Assembly (NCBI RefSeq): GCF_036178145.1
Contig: NZ_CP108067.1
Location: 2,666,001 to 2,730,000 of the forward strand
Origin: Streptomyces sp. NBC_00273
GTDB taxonomy: Bacteria > Actinomycetota > Actinomycetes > Streptomycetales > Streptomycetaceae
Direction of reading: 5' to 3'
Length of the DNA stretch: 64,000 nt
Shown: in pieces, positions 25,379-33,800 of the stretch
Numbering within the stretch: the stretch's first letter is position 1
Layout: every line of letters starts with the position of its first letter
Position numbers and translations under genes: made by a program
Notes under the pieces: generated by a model
The model's input: the letters and a program-made list of their open reading frames with translations, nothing else
Databases searched by the model: none
Told to the model about the DNA's origin: nothing

Positions 25379-26479
25379 TCAGCGCAGGCGCAGGAGGGCG
25401 CAAGCCAGCGCCCCGTCGCGGTCGACGGAGGTGACCACGGCGATGCGGCCGCGTGAATCCGGGCACCCCTCGGCCAGCGCCAGAACCGACACCACCTGGA
25501 AGGTGGCGGTCGCCGCGGACGTGTCGCCCATCTGGGGAGGCTGTGGGATCCACTCCAGCGAGAGATCACCGAAGGCGGCGTCCAGCGCCGCGCGCTCCTC
25601 GGCTCCGGCGGTTCCCGAAGGAGAGGACGGCGACACCGCCCACAGTTCCTCGAGGCCCACCCCGGCGCGGCGCACCGCCCGCTCGATGCAGGCGGTCAGC
25701 GAAGCCGCCACGCCCTGCGGCCCGACGATGCCGGACTCCACCAGCAGCACCTCGGCCAGGCCGTCACCCGGCGGGGTGAACTCGGCGGGTTCCAGTTTCA
25801 GCACCGCGCAGCCTTCGCCCAGGAGCGTGTCGCTCTCGTCGGCGCCCCGCACGTGCAGCTCTAGCCACGACCTCGCCGTCGAGTACTCCTCCGCCGCGCC
25901 GCACAGCACCGTTCGTGCCCGGCCGGCCGCCATCAGGCGGCGGGCGTAGTTCAGCGCCATGAGACCGGACGCCCGTCCCGCCGCGACCGTCGTGTTCGGA
26001 CCCTTCAGCCCGTACCAGATGGCGCATTGACCGGTCGCGCAGTTCATCACGGTGTTCGGGAAGTGCGACGGGTCGACGTAGAAGGGCTTCTCCTCCAGGA
26101 AGGTGTCCCTGGTCAGGTCCATCATGCTCTGCGCGCTTCCGGTGTTGGTGCCCAGCACCAACGCCGCGTGCTCGCCGCCCAGTTCCTCGGCCGGCGCTCC
26201 CGACTCCTCGATGAGCCGGCCGATGGCCGTGACCGCCAGACCGGTCACCCGGTCCATCGACCGCGTGCCCTTGCGCCCCAGTACGTCCCGGATCACGAAT
26301 CCCGGTACCAGGCACGCCTGCTCGTCAGGGCCCTTCCACTGCTCGGCGTCCAATGCAGCCGCTGTCTGACGGCCCGAACGGACGCCTTCGGCGAAGGCCT
26401 CGCGGCCGATGCCGAACGGCGACACCGCCGACCATCCCGTAATCACAGGACCACGTACTGCGGTGACCATCCCGCTCAC
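25379..26479 (-). CDS. Ketosynthase-like protein lacking the catalytic triad
   Basis: A 366-residue thiolase-fold protein related to beta-ketoacyl-ACP synthases. The N-terminal VITGWSAVSPFGIGREAF start, the LVLGTNTGSAQSM block and the NCATGQCAIWYGLKGPN stretch are family-like. The nucleophile region reads TVAAGRASG, where active enzymes have a Cys (as in TACASG), and neither catalytic His motif (HGTGT, or the Asn-x-x-Phe-Gly-His type) is present; SPSSPSGTAGAEE occupies the first His region. It is therefore more like a chain-length-factor or scaffold than a condensing enzyme. GTG 26479 has AGGAG upstream. It follows the ABC transporter genes in one operon; no partner ketosynthase or ACP is nearby. 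Confidence 0.75.
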   Translation of the reverse strand: MSGMVTAVRGPVITGWSAVSPFGIGREAFAEGVRSGRQTAAALDAEQWKGPDEQACLVPGFVIRDVLGRKGTRSMDRVTGLAVTAIGRLIEESGAPAEELGGEHAALVLGTNTGSAQSMMDLTRDTFLEEKPFYVDPSHFPNTVMNCATGQCAIWYGLKGPNTTVAAGRASGLMALNYARRLMAAGRARTVLCGAAEEYSTARSWLELHVRGADESDTLLGEGCAVLKLEPAEFTPPGDGLAEVLLVESGIVGPQGVAASLTACIERAVRRAGVGLEELWAVSPSSPSGTAGAEERAALDAAFGDLSLEWIPQPPQMGDTSAATATFQVVSVLALAEGCPDSRGRIAVVTSVDRDGALACALLRLR

Positions 26480-26525
26480 AGCCCGATCACTCCTCTTGAA
26501 TGTGGTTCCGGGAACTCGTTCCCGG

Positions 26526-27317
26526 TCAGCGGGCCGCCGCACGGTGGTAGGCGCGGGCGGCCAGCGGAACGATGACGCAGAACAGGACGCCGAATATCAG
26601 GAGCGAAGCCGCCACCGGATGCTGGGCGGGCAGCGCGTCGCTGACGGGCTGCGAGGGATTGCCCCACAGCTCGCGACAGGCACTGACGACCGCGCTGATG
26701 GGGTTCCACTCGGTGATGACCTGCAGCCACCGCGGCAAGCCGTCCGGCGGGACGAAGGCATTGGACAGGAACGCGAACGGCAGGACCATCAGCGTGGACA
26801 GCGTATTGACGGCCTCGGGGCTGCGGACCACCAGACCGATGAGCGCTCCCACCCAGCACATGGTGAACCCGAGCAGCAGCAACAGGCCGAAGCCCAGCAG
26901 GGTTTCTCCGATGCTGTTGTGCGCGCGCCACCCGATGAGGGTGCCGACGACCGCCATCACGAGGCAGCTGAGGGCCGTCATCGCCAGGTCCGAGACCGTG
27001 CGGCCGAGCAGCACGGCGTAGCGCGACATGGGCAGCGAACGGAACCTGTCCACCAGCCCGTTCTGAAGGTCGTCCGCCACGCCTGCGGCACTGGTGCCCA
27101 CCGCGGAGAGCATGACCTGGGTGAAGATTCCGCCCATGATGTATTCGCGGTAGTTCCCACCGCCCGGCACGCTCATGGCGCTGCCGAAGAGGTAGCCGAA
27201 GACCAGCACCATGACGACCGGTGCGATGGTCACGCCGATCAGCTTCTCCGGTACGCGCACGATGTGGCGCAGGTGGCGGCCGGTGAGGGCCATGGTGTCG
27301 TTGACGAGCTCGCTCAT
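26526..27317 (-). CDS. ABC-2 type export permease (DrrB-like)
   Basis: A 263-residue inner-membrane permease with about six membrane helices. The first is LIGVTIAPVVMVLVFGYLFG; the last precedes the C terminus (LLIFGVLFCVIVPLAARAY). The ABC-2 signature region (FVPPDGLPRWLQVITEWNPISAVVSACREL, in pieces) near residue 195-225 is typical of DrrB proteins that export antibiotics. ATG 27317 overlaps the stop of the ATPase gene by 4 bp. It pairs with that ATPase and probably exports the cluster product, though this is inferred from position. Confidence 0.92.
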   Translation of the reverse strand: MSELVNDTMALTGRHLRHIVRVPEKLIGVTIAPVVMVLVFGYLFGSAMSVPGGGNYREYIMGGIFTQVMLSAVGTSAAGVADDLQNGLVDRFRSLPMSRYAVLLGRTVSDLAMTALSCLVMAVVGTLIGWRAHNSIGETLLGFGLLLLLGFTMCWVGALIGLVVRSPEAVNTLSTLMVLPFAFLSNAFVPPDGLPRWLQVITEWNPISAVVSACRELWGNPSQPVSDALPAQHPVAASLLIFGVLFCVIVPLAARAYHRAAAR

Positions 27318-28318
27318 GCGGCTGACGCCCCCTGCTCTGCCGTGACGGACCGGCCGGTCGCATCGGCCGGCCCTTCCGTACTGGGCGCGTGCCCGGTCAA
27401 GGAGAGGAAGACGTCGTCGAGCGAGGGCCTGCGCATCGCGAAGTCGACCACGTCCAGCCGGTGATCGCGCAACGCGTCGGCCACCTGGGCGATCGACCCG
27501 ATGCCCGACTCCACCTGTGCGGAGACGCTGCGGCCCTGGCCGCCGACGACCGGCGTGCCCATGGCGACCTTCTCCAGCAGCTGAGCGGCCAGCGGCACGT
27601 CGTCCGCATCGGCCAGCGTCACCTCCAGGACCTCTCCACCGACCTTGCGCTTGAGCTCGTCGGGCGTGCCGTCAGCGATGAGGACGCCCTTGTCGATCAC
27701 CGCGATGCGGTCCGCGAGGTGATCCGCCTCTTCCAGGTACTGCGTGGTGAGCAGGACGGTCACCCCCTCGGCGACCTGTTCGCGCACCATGGCCCAGAGC
27801 GTCATCCGGCTGGTCAGGTCCAGACCGGTGGTCGGCTCGTCGAGGAACAGCACCTCCGGCGAGGCCAGCAGGCTCGCCGCCAGGTCCAGCCTGCGGCGCA
27901 TGCCGCCCGAGTAGGTCTTGACCTCCCGGTCCGCAGCGTCCGGCAATTCGAACCGTTCCAGCAGTTCCACGGCGCGCTTCCGGGCACCGGCCCTTCCGAG
28001 ACGGTGGAGCCTGCCCATCAGCACGAGGTTCTCGCGACCGGTGAGGCGTTCGTCCACGGCCGCGTACTGGCCGGCCAGCCCGATCCGCTTGCGCACCTCC
28101 ATCGGCTTCTCGGCCACGTCGTAGCCGGCCACCTTCGCCCGGCCCCCGTCGGACGGCAGCAGCGTCGCGAGGATGCGGACCGTGGTGGTCTTCCCCGCAC
28201 CGTTGGGGCCGAGGACGCCCAGGACGGTACCGCGCGGCACGGTCAGGTCCACTCCGCGCAGGGCTTCGTGGTCCCCGTACCGCTTGCGAATTCCCTCAGC
28301 TTCTATTGCTGCGTCCAT
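27314..28318 (-). CDS. ABC exporter ATPase (DrrA-like)
   Basis: The 334-residue nucleotide-binding subunit has Walker A GPNGAGKTT (about residues 38-46), a Q-loop near LAGQYAAVDE, the ABC signature YSGGMRRRLDL (about 138-148), Walker B EVLFLDEP (about 157-164) and the switch TTQYLEEAD. The extended C-terminal domain after about residue 220 is the DrrA-type regulatory tail. It is translationally coupled to the permease gene. It most likely powers self-resistance export of the peptide. Confidence 0.94.
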   Translation of the reverse strand: MDAAIEAEGIRKRYGDHEALRGVDLTVPRGTVLGVLGPNGAGKTTTVRILATLLPSDGGRAKVAGYDVAEKPMEVRKRIGLAGQYAAVDERLTGRENLVLMGRLHRLGRAGARKRAVELLERFELPDAADREVKTYSGGMRRRLDLAASLLASPEVLFLDEPTTGLDLTSRMTLWAMVREQVAEGVTVLLTTQYLEEADHLADRIAVIDKGVLIADGTPDELKRKVGGEVLEVTLADADDVPLAAQLLEKVAMGTPVVGGQGRSVSAQVESGIGSIAQVADALRDHRLDVVDFAMRRPSLDDVFLSLTGHAPSTEGPADATGRSVTAEQGASAA

Positions 28319-28462
28319 TTACCCCGCCTAGAGAAGTCAGCTTTCGCACCACGATCGCAGCGACCCCGACCACCGACCCACCCCCGTGACCGGAACCTGT
28401 CACCAGGCCGGGAATTCTCCGGCACGACAGGAACGCAAAAGGCCCCGCACGAGCACGGCCCG

Positions 28463-30427
28463 TCAGCGTTTTGCCCGGAAAACCGTGAAGAGCATGCGCA
28501 GGACGAGCACCGCGCTGATGACCAGCAAGTGATAACCGAGCAGACGGAAGAGACTGAGATCCTCCGCTATATCCGGTCCTCCGGGTATGGCCAGCAGGAT
28601 GACGGCCATCACCCCGCTCGTGGCTCCGAGAAACGTGATGAGCACTTCGTGCACGAGCGACCTCAGGTACTTGCGGTCGCGCGCATCGGCGAACAGTCTG
28701 ACGCTCATTCCGAGTCGTCCTTGTTCCAGCGCGCTGGTGACCCGGTCCAGGCGGCGCGGCAACCGCTGGAGCAGCGTCACCGCCGCGTGCAGGTCCAAGC
28801 CCGGGCCGGACGACCGGGCGTTCCCCCATCCGAACCCTCCCCGGCCCTCCTGCTCGCCGTCGGCGAAGGTCCGAGCCTCGCCGATGACGTCGAAGCCCGG
28901 GGACACCTTGGTGAGGGTGCCCTCCAGGGTGCCGAGCGCCCGGAACACGGCGGCCACCTCCGGCGGTACGGCCAGCCCGTGCCGGGCCACCAGCCGGAAC
29001 AGGTCGGCGAACACCTGGAAGTCGGGGACCGACCCACCGGAGAGGTGACGGGCCATGAACCGGCCCAGCGCACGCTCCAGTTCACGCTCGTTGATCTCGT
29101 CGGGGCGGGCGACCAGTTCGAGCAGCGCGTCGCACAGGGCGGCCGGGTCGCCGTGGTGGATGGCGAGCAGGTAGCGGCCCAGTGCCGCGCGGAGCTGACC
29201 GTCGAGCCGCCCGACGGAGCCGAAGTCGACCAGCGAGATCCGCCCGTCGTCGCTGAGGAGGATGTTCCCCGGATGCGGGTCGGCGTGGAAGATGCCGTCG
29301 ACGAGGATCTGCTGGAGCATGTTGAACAGCAGGTTCCGGGCTATGTCGGTCCGCGTGGTGAAGCGCTCGTCGATGGACCTGTACGCCACGCTGATCGGCA
29401 GGCCCGGGAGCCGTTCCAGGACCATGACCCTCTCGCCGCTCAGTTCCTCGTGAACGACGGGAAGCCCGATCTTCTGCTCCTCGCGGCGGCTCCAGGCATT
29501 GGTCACCGCCGCCAGGTTCTGCGCCTCGATCCGGAAGTCGAGCTCCTCCTCCACGGAGGCTGCGAATCCCTCGGCGAGTTCTGCTGTTCCCAGGGCCCGG
29601 GCCCAGGACGTGCGCGTCTCCAGCATCCGGCCGAGCCGGCAGATGATGTCGAGATCGCGCTCGACGAGCGGCCGGACACCGGGCCGCTGCACCTTGACGA
29701 CGACCTCTTCGCCCGAATGCAGGCGGGCGCGGTGGACTTGGGCGATGGACGCCGCGGCCAGCGGTTCCTGCTCGAAGTGGGCGAACACTTCTCCCGGCGG
29801 CCTTCCCAGGTCCTGCTCGAGGAGACGTTCCACCTCCTTCCAGGGCTCCTCCGGAACCTGGTACTGGAGCTTGCTGAGCTCGGCGATGAACTCCGGGGGC
29901 AAGAGGTCGTGGCGGGTCGACAGCACTTGGCCGAGTTTGACGAAGGTCGCGCCGCCCTCTTCCAGCGCGAGCCGCAGGGACCGTACGAGCCGGGCCCTGC
30001 CCGTGGTGGGGACCCCGTCGGAGTCACGTCCCCGGCGCAGGTACGGACGCAGTCCGTGCCGTACGGCGATGGCGATGATGTGTGAATAGCGGGACGCTCG
30101 GGCCACCCGGGAGCGGACCGCCCGCAGCCAGCCGGCGGGCGAGCCCGAGGACCCGGACGGTACGACCACTTCGGAGACCGCCAGGAAGGCGGTGGCCAGC
30201 AAGAACGTGCACCCGATCTGCACGGTGGTGATGGCGCCGCCCTGTTCGGGGCGCTGCATTGCGGCACCGAAGACGGCGAGACCCACCGTGCCCACGAGTC
30301 CCGTGAGCAGCGTGCGGATGATCCCGACCCGCAGACCGAGCAGCCGCTGCGCCACGGCAGCGAAGATCACGATGAAGACGATGACGCTGAATGCCACGCC
30401 GAAGAACATTTCGATCTCTGCCACCAC
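28463..30427 (-). CDS. UbiB/ABC1-family kinase-like membrane protein
   Basis: A 654-residue atypical kinase-like protein. Three to four N-terminal membrane segments come first (VAFSVIVFIVIFAAVAQ; IIRTLLTGLVGTVGLAVFG; IGCTFLLATAFLAVSEV). The ABC1 core follows from about residue 150: KLGQVLSTR (the KxGQ motif), AAASIAQVHRA (Ala-rich nucleotide loop), VVVKVQRPG (Lys), HADPHPGNIL (catalytic Asp region) and LVDFGSVG (metal-binding Asp). Two helices close the C terminus. UbiB proteins support lipid/quinone biology in membranes; a role in this cluster is unknown. The start is uncertain among GTG 30427, GTG 30424 and ATG 30409. It lies 144 bp upstream of the ABC exporter genes. Confidence 0.85.
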   Translation of the reverse strand: MVAEIEMFFGVAFSVIVFIVIFAAVAQRLLGLRVGIIRTLLTGLVGTVGLAVFGAAMQRPEQGGAITTVQIGCTFLLATAFLAVSEVVVPSGSSGSPAGWLRAVRSRVARASRYSHIIAIAVRHGLRPYLRRGRDSDGVPTTGRARLVRSLRLALEEGGATFVKLGQVLSTRHDLLPPEFIAELSKLQYQVPEEPWKEVERLLEQDLGRPPGEVFAHFEQEPLAAASIAQVHRARLHSGEEVVVKVQRPGVRPLVERDLDIICRLGRMLETRTSWARALGTAELAEGFAASVEEELDFRIEAQNLAAVTNAWSRREEQKIGLPVVHEELSGERVMVLERLPGLPISVAYRSIDERFTTRTDIARNLLFNMLQQILVDGIFHADPHPGNILLSDDGRISLVDFGSVGRLDGQLRAALGRYLLAIHHGDPAALCDALLELVARPDEINERELERALGRFMARHLSGGSVPDFQVFADLFRLVARHGLAVPPEVAAVFRALGTLEGTLTKVSPGFDVIGEARTFADGEQEGRGGFGWGNARSSGPGLDLHAAVTLLQRLPRRLDRVTSALEQGRLGMSVRLFADARDRKYLRSLVHEVLITFLGATSGVMAVILLAIPGGPDIAEDLSLFRLLGYHLLVISAVLVLRMLFTVFRAKR

Positions 30428-30611
30428 CCGTTGTGCCGAGCCCCGGCCGCTGATCCTAGGAAGGCCGGACGGAGGGGCTCAAGGAACTCGCAGCAACCTG
30501 CCAGATTCGGGGATCGGGGCTGGTCACCCGCTGATGCCGCAGTTGAATGATGCGCACTTCAGCCGCGCCGGGAAGCTCGCTACCGCGCAGAGGACTTAAG
30601 GAAAGAGCATC

Positions 30612-31394
30612 GTGCGCCGTGTACTCGCAATTTCGCCCCATCTGGATGATGCCGTGCTGTCGGCCGGTGGCCGGCTGTTCGAGCTGGCGTCGGAAGGCGT
30701 CGAGGTCACGGTGTTCACCGTGTTCGCCGGCCGGCCTATGCCTCCCTTCTCCCCGGTCGCCGCCTATCTGCACGGCCTGTGGGGGCTGGGCGACGCCCCC
30801 GTCGTGCACCGCCAGGCCGAGGACCGCCTGGCGATGTCGCTGCTCGGGGTGGCGGAGAGACACGGCTCGTTCCTCGATGCCGTGTACCGCAGGACCACGG
30901 ACGGCGAGGGCTGGCTGATCGGGATGGACGGCGTGCCCCCCGAGGGCGAGCACGAACCCGAACTGGCCGCCCGGCTGGCCGACACGATCACCGACCTGGT
31001 CGGTGAACTCCGGCCCGACACCGTCCTCACCTGCGCGGCGATCGGGGGGCACCTGGATCACCGGCGCACCCGTGACGCGGTCCTGGCCGCTGCCACCCGG
31101 GGCGTACCGACCCTGTGCTGGGAGGACCTGCCGTACGGGCACCGCACCACGGAGCTTCCCGCCCTGCCCGAGGGGGTCCGCTTCACCGCCAGCGTCGCCG
31201 AAACCGCCACGGACCCGGCGTGGGAGGCGAAGTACCGGGCCATAGAGGCCTACGACTCGCAGCTCACCATGCTCTGGCCGAACGAGCCGGAGTTCAGGCC
31301 GGTCTTCGATTCCCATGCCACCGCGCACGCCCGCGAGCACGGCCTCACCGGCCGGGCCGAGCTGTTCTGGAACGTGGGCTTCGACCGGCTCTGA
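30612..31394 (+). CDS. PIG-L (LmbE-like) family deacetylase
   Basis: A 260-residue metal-dependent N-deacetylase. The zinc motif SPHLDDAVLSAGG is at about residues 7-19 (PHxDDxxL, a variant of AHPDDE) and the third ligand region is GGHLDHRRTRDAV (about 143). Family members remove acetyl from GlcNAc-type sugars in mycothiol, GPI and glycopeptide antibiotic assembly. GTG 30612 is preceded by AAGGAAAG. It is divergent from the UbiB-like gene and faces a glycosyltransferase across a shared terminator, so it may deacetylate a sugar attached to the peptide; that is inference. Confidence 0.88.
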   Translation: MRRVLAISPHLDDAVLSAGGRLFELASEGVEVTVFTVFAGRPMPPFSPVAAYLHGLWGLGDAPVVHRQAEDRLAMSLLGVAERHGSFLDAVYRRTTDGEGWLIGMDGVPPEGEHEPELAARLADTITDLVGELRPDTVLTCAAIGGHLDHRRTRDAVLAAATRGVPTLCWEDLPYGHRTTELPALPEGVRFTASVAETATDPAWEAKYRAIEAYDSQLTMLWPNEPEFRPVFDSHATAHAREHGLTGRAELFWNVGFDRL

Positions 31395-31402
31395 CCTCCG
31401 CA

Positions 31403-31446
31403 CGAAGGGCGGGGCCCGGGTGGTACCACCCGGGCCCCGCCCTTCG
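31403..31446. terminator. 44-nt palindromic bidirectional terminator
   Basis: A perfect 44-nt palindrome (two 22-nt arms centred at 31424.5) fills the gap between the converging deacetylase and glycosyltransferase genes and ends directly before the stop of the latter. Confidence 0.92.
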
Positions 31447-32625
31447 TCATCCGCGGGAGGCGAGCCGTTGTTCGACCAGGTCGGCGACGGTGGCCGGACC
31501 ACCAGCGGCACGCACCTGTTCCTGCATCCGCGCCATCCGGCCGGGCAGTTCCCGATCGGCCGCCAGGGCGAGCACCGCGGCGCGCAGTGCGTCCGCGTCG
31601 ACGTCCTCGGGAGGTAGGAACGAACCGAGACCCAACCGGGCTATCGACTGCGCGTTCATCGGCTGGTCCGCGGACTTCGGGACGGCGACCATGGGCACCC
31701 CGTGGTGGATGGCCTCCATGACCGAGCCCATCCCCGCGTGGGTGACGAAGGCATCGGCCCGGGCGAGCACCTCGAGCTGCGGCACCCTGCGGTGGACTTC
31801 GAAGTTCGGCGGCGGCGTTCCGAGGTCCGCGGGGTCGGTCTGGCCGCCGACGACCATCACCACGTGCCAGTCCAGTCCGCCGAACGCCTCGAAGCACTGC
31901 TGGTAGAACGCCGTGTCGCTGAGCACGCTGCCCAACGAGATCAACAGGACCGGTCGGCCGTCGTCCAGAGCCCGCCAACTGCCTTGCAGAGGGCGTTCGG
32001 TGATGCAGGGGCCGACGAAGACGTACCGGTCGTCGACCGTCTCCCCCCGGAACTGGAACTGTCGCGGCAGGGTGACCACGCACCGTTCGGGCTCGTCGGT
32101 GTAGTCGTTGACCGACATCGTGACGCCGCCCCGGTCGAGGAAGTCACGGAACCTGCGGCGGTAGTCGACCCAGGCCGGGTCCTCGGCCATCAGCTCCTGC
32201 ATCACCTCACGGTGCTCGACGTACCCCTCGGAGGGCACGTGCGTCGGCGAGAGCCTGATCGCGGGAACGCCCCAGCGCTGCGCGAGCATCCGGGTGGTGT
32301 GGGCGGTGAAGTCGTAGAGGACCAGGTCGGGCCTGTCGTCCTCGAAGGCCTTCTCCTGGGCCGGGAGCACGGTGACGGCCTCGTCGAGGAACAGCGAGGA
32401 CATCGCGACGATGTCGTCGTTGGGCCAGTCCTGGCTGCGGTGGGTGGGCGGCAGCGTCGAGTCGTAGACGACCGCGGTGGCGCCGGCGGCCTCCACCTGG
32501 GGGGCGAACTCCTCGGTGATGACGTAGCTGACCCGGTGCCCGCGGCGAACCAGTTCGGCGACGACGGCCAGGGTCGGGTTGACGTGCCCGTGACCGGGGA
32601 TGTTGAAGAGTGCGATGTGCGACAT
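31447..32625 (-). CDS. GT1-family glycosyltransferase (macrolide glycosyltransferase-like)
   Basis: A 392-residue GT-B fold enzyme transferring a sugar from a UDP- or TDP-sugar. The N-terminal acceptor domain begins MSHIALFNIPGHGHVNPTLAV, as in OleD/OleI-type enzymes with the catalytic His in the GHGHVNP loop. The C-terminal donor domain has VLLISLGSV (about residue 235), VPQLEVLARADAFVTHAGMGS (about 285) with the diphosphate-binding His, and PMVAVPKSADQPMNA with the donor Asp-Gln pair. It could decorate the peptide, or inactivate a drug as OleD-like enzymes do. Start ATG 32625 has GGAG upstream. Third gene after two membrane proteins. Confidence 0.9.
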   Translation of the reverse strand: MSHIALFNIPGHGHVNPTLAVVAELVRRGHRVSYVITEEFAPQVEAAGATAVVYDSTLPPTHRSQDWPNDDIVAMSSLFLDEAVTVLPAQEKAFEDDRPDLVLYDFTAHTTRMLAQRWGVPAIRLSPTHVPSEGYVEHREVMQELMAEDPAWVDYRRRFRDFLDRGGVTMSVNDYTDEPERCVVTLPRQFQFRGETVDDRYVFVGPCITERPLQGSWRALDDGRPVLLISLGSVLSDTAFYQQCFEAFGGLDWHVVMVVGGQTDPADLGTPPPNFEVHRRVPQLEVLARADAFVTHAGMGSVMEAIHHGVPMVAVPKSADQPMNAQSIARLGLGSFLPPEDVDADALRAAVLALAADRELPGRMARMQEQVRAAGGPATVADLVEQRLASRG

Positions 32626-32674
32626 GTGCTCCGCTCCTAGAGGAGTGTCAGTGGGTAGGGCGGTCGTAGCCGGT

Positions 32675-33184
32675 CTAGCCGGTGGCCGCCCGGCGGTGAC
32701 CCCACGCCAACAGCCCCCAGGACAGACCCCACACGAGGAAGTAGGGGGACCACAGGAGCAGGTCCCACCAGGCCAGGTAGACCGTGCCCTGCCAGTCGAA
32801 CCAGATGACGCCCACGTCCCCGATGACGAGCAGCACCGCGCGGGCGGTCATCATGAGGAACGTGAGGACGGCGGGCAGGAGCAGGATCCAGCGCGGCATC
32901 CTGCGCATCCACTCGCCCCAGGGCCGCGCCACCGCGGAGGCGTAGACGAGCGCCAGCGCGACGGCGGCAACGAACTGCCAGTGGCTGGTGATGGCTTCGG
33001 GGTCCTGATCGATGAGCTTCTGCCTGGCTTCGGCCGGTACGGGGGTCTGCGCGAGGAGCAGTGAACCGCCGAGCGCCCAGTAGACCTTCATGGCGCCGTA
33101 GAGCCCGGTGCACGCGACGGTGGCCCGGATGCCGATGAGCCGCCACCGCTCGCGGGTGGCCGCGCGCCGGGACGACGTGCTCAC
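32675..33184 (-). CDS. Four-helix membrane protein, function unknown
   Basis: A 169-residue integral membrane protein. Predicted helices lie near residues 17-40 (VACTGLYGAMKVYWALGG), 70-90 (WQFVAAVALALVYASAVA), 102-125 (ILLLPAVLTFLMMTARAVLLV) and 140-163 (DLLLWSPYFLVWGLSWGLLA). GTG 33184 overlaps the stop of the preceding membrane-protein gene by 4 bp (GTGA). The RRMPRWILLLP segment echoes RRIPRWLLMVA in that gene, so the two may be diverged relatives forming a heteromeric complex. A role in export or self-protection is possible but not shown. Confidence 0.75.
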   Translation of the reverse strand: MSTSSRRAATRERWRLIGIRATVACTGLYGAMKVYWALGGSLLLAQTPVPAEARQKLIDQDPEAITSHWQFVAAVALALVYASAVARPWGEWMRRMPRWILLLPAVLTFLMMTARAVLLVIGDVGVIWFDWQGTVYLAWWDLLLWSPYFLVWGLSWGLLAWGHRRAATG

Positions 33185-33738
33185 TCTCCCGCCTCCCGCA
33201 CGGCGGTGACGTCGGTGGCCGTTCCGTCGGTGGCCGTTCCGTCGCCGGTACGGGGACGCCGGCGCGTGCGCTGGAAGTAGCCCCAGATCATCACGCACCA
33301 CAGGACGAGGAGCAGGCTCGCGGTGAGCGCGTCGGACACGGTCCAGCCGATCTGCCCGCCCCCGACGGTCGAGTCGTAGACGATGGCAGCCCCTCCGGCG
33401 CCCATCGGTACGAGGGCCCCGAGCAGGGCGACCATCAGCAGCCACCGCGGAATCCTGCGGCCGGCAGCATGGATGGTGGCGAACGCGAGGAGGGCGGCGG
33501 CGAAGCCCAGCGCGGCGAGTACGAACTGGTCGAGCGCGGGATTCGTGTGTCCGTTGTCGCCCGTCACCTTAGGTCCGCCGGGGAGTCCCAGCTTTCCCTG
33601 CATTCCGTATATCGCCTTCGAAGTGGAGTAGATGAAGAAATTCCCCCCCACTATGAACGCAGGTAATCCGTGCCACAGCGAAACGGGGAACCAGGTGCTA
33701 AATCTGGCTACCACCCGACCACGGAATTTCTCCGTCAC
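33181..33738 (-). CDS. Four-helix membrane protein, coupled partner
   Basis: A 185-residue integral membrane protein with helices around SLWHGLPAFIVGGNFFIYS, FVLAALGFAAALLAFATIHA, LLMVALLGALVPMGAGGAAIV and TASLLLVLWCVMIWGYF, then a charged, repeat-like tail (DGTATDGTATDVTA). GTG 33738 with GAGAG upstream is preferred over an upstream TTG at 33768, because that TTG lies inside the terminator hairpin of the NRPS/P450 operon. It is the first gene of an operon with the next membrane protein and the glycosyltransferase. The family is not recognised. Confidence 0.72.
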   Translation of the reverse strand: MTEKFRGRVVARFSTWFPVSLWHGLPAFIVGGNFFIYSTSKAIYGMQGKLGLPGGPKVTGDNGHTNPALDQFVLAALGFAAALLAFATIHAAGRRIPRWLLMVALLGALVPMGAGGAAIVYDSTVGGGQIGWTVSDALTASLLLVLWCVMIWGYFQRTRRRPRTGDGTATDGTATDVTAVREAGE

Positions 33739-33764
33739 AGCATGCCAACTCTCGTTACTGGAGA

Positions 33765-33793
33765 GCAACGCCCCTGCAGCACAGGGGCGTTGC
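33765..33793 (-). terminator. Terminator of the NRPS-P450 operon
   Basis: A perfect 12-bp stem (GCAACGCCCCTG with its complement) and a 5-nt loop starts 7 bp past the P450 stop, separating the NRPS transcript from the membrane protein/glycosyltransferase operon. Confidence 0.85.
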
Positions 33794-33800
33794 CCAGTGC

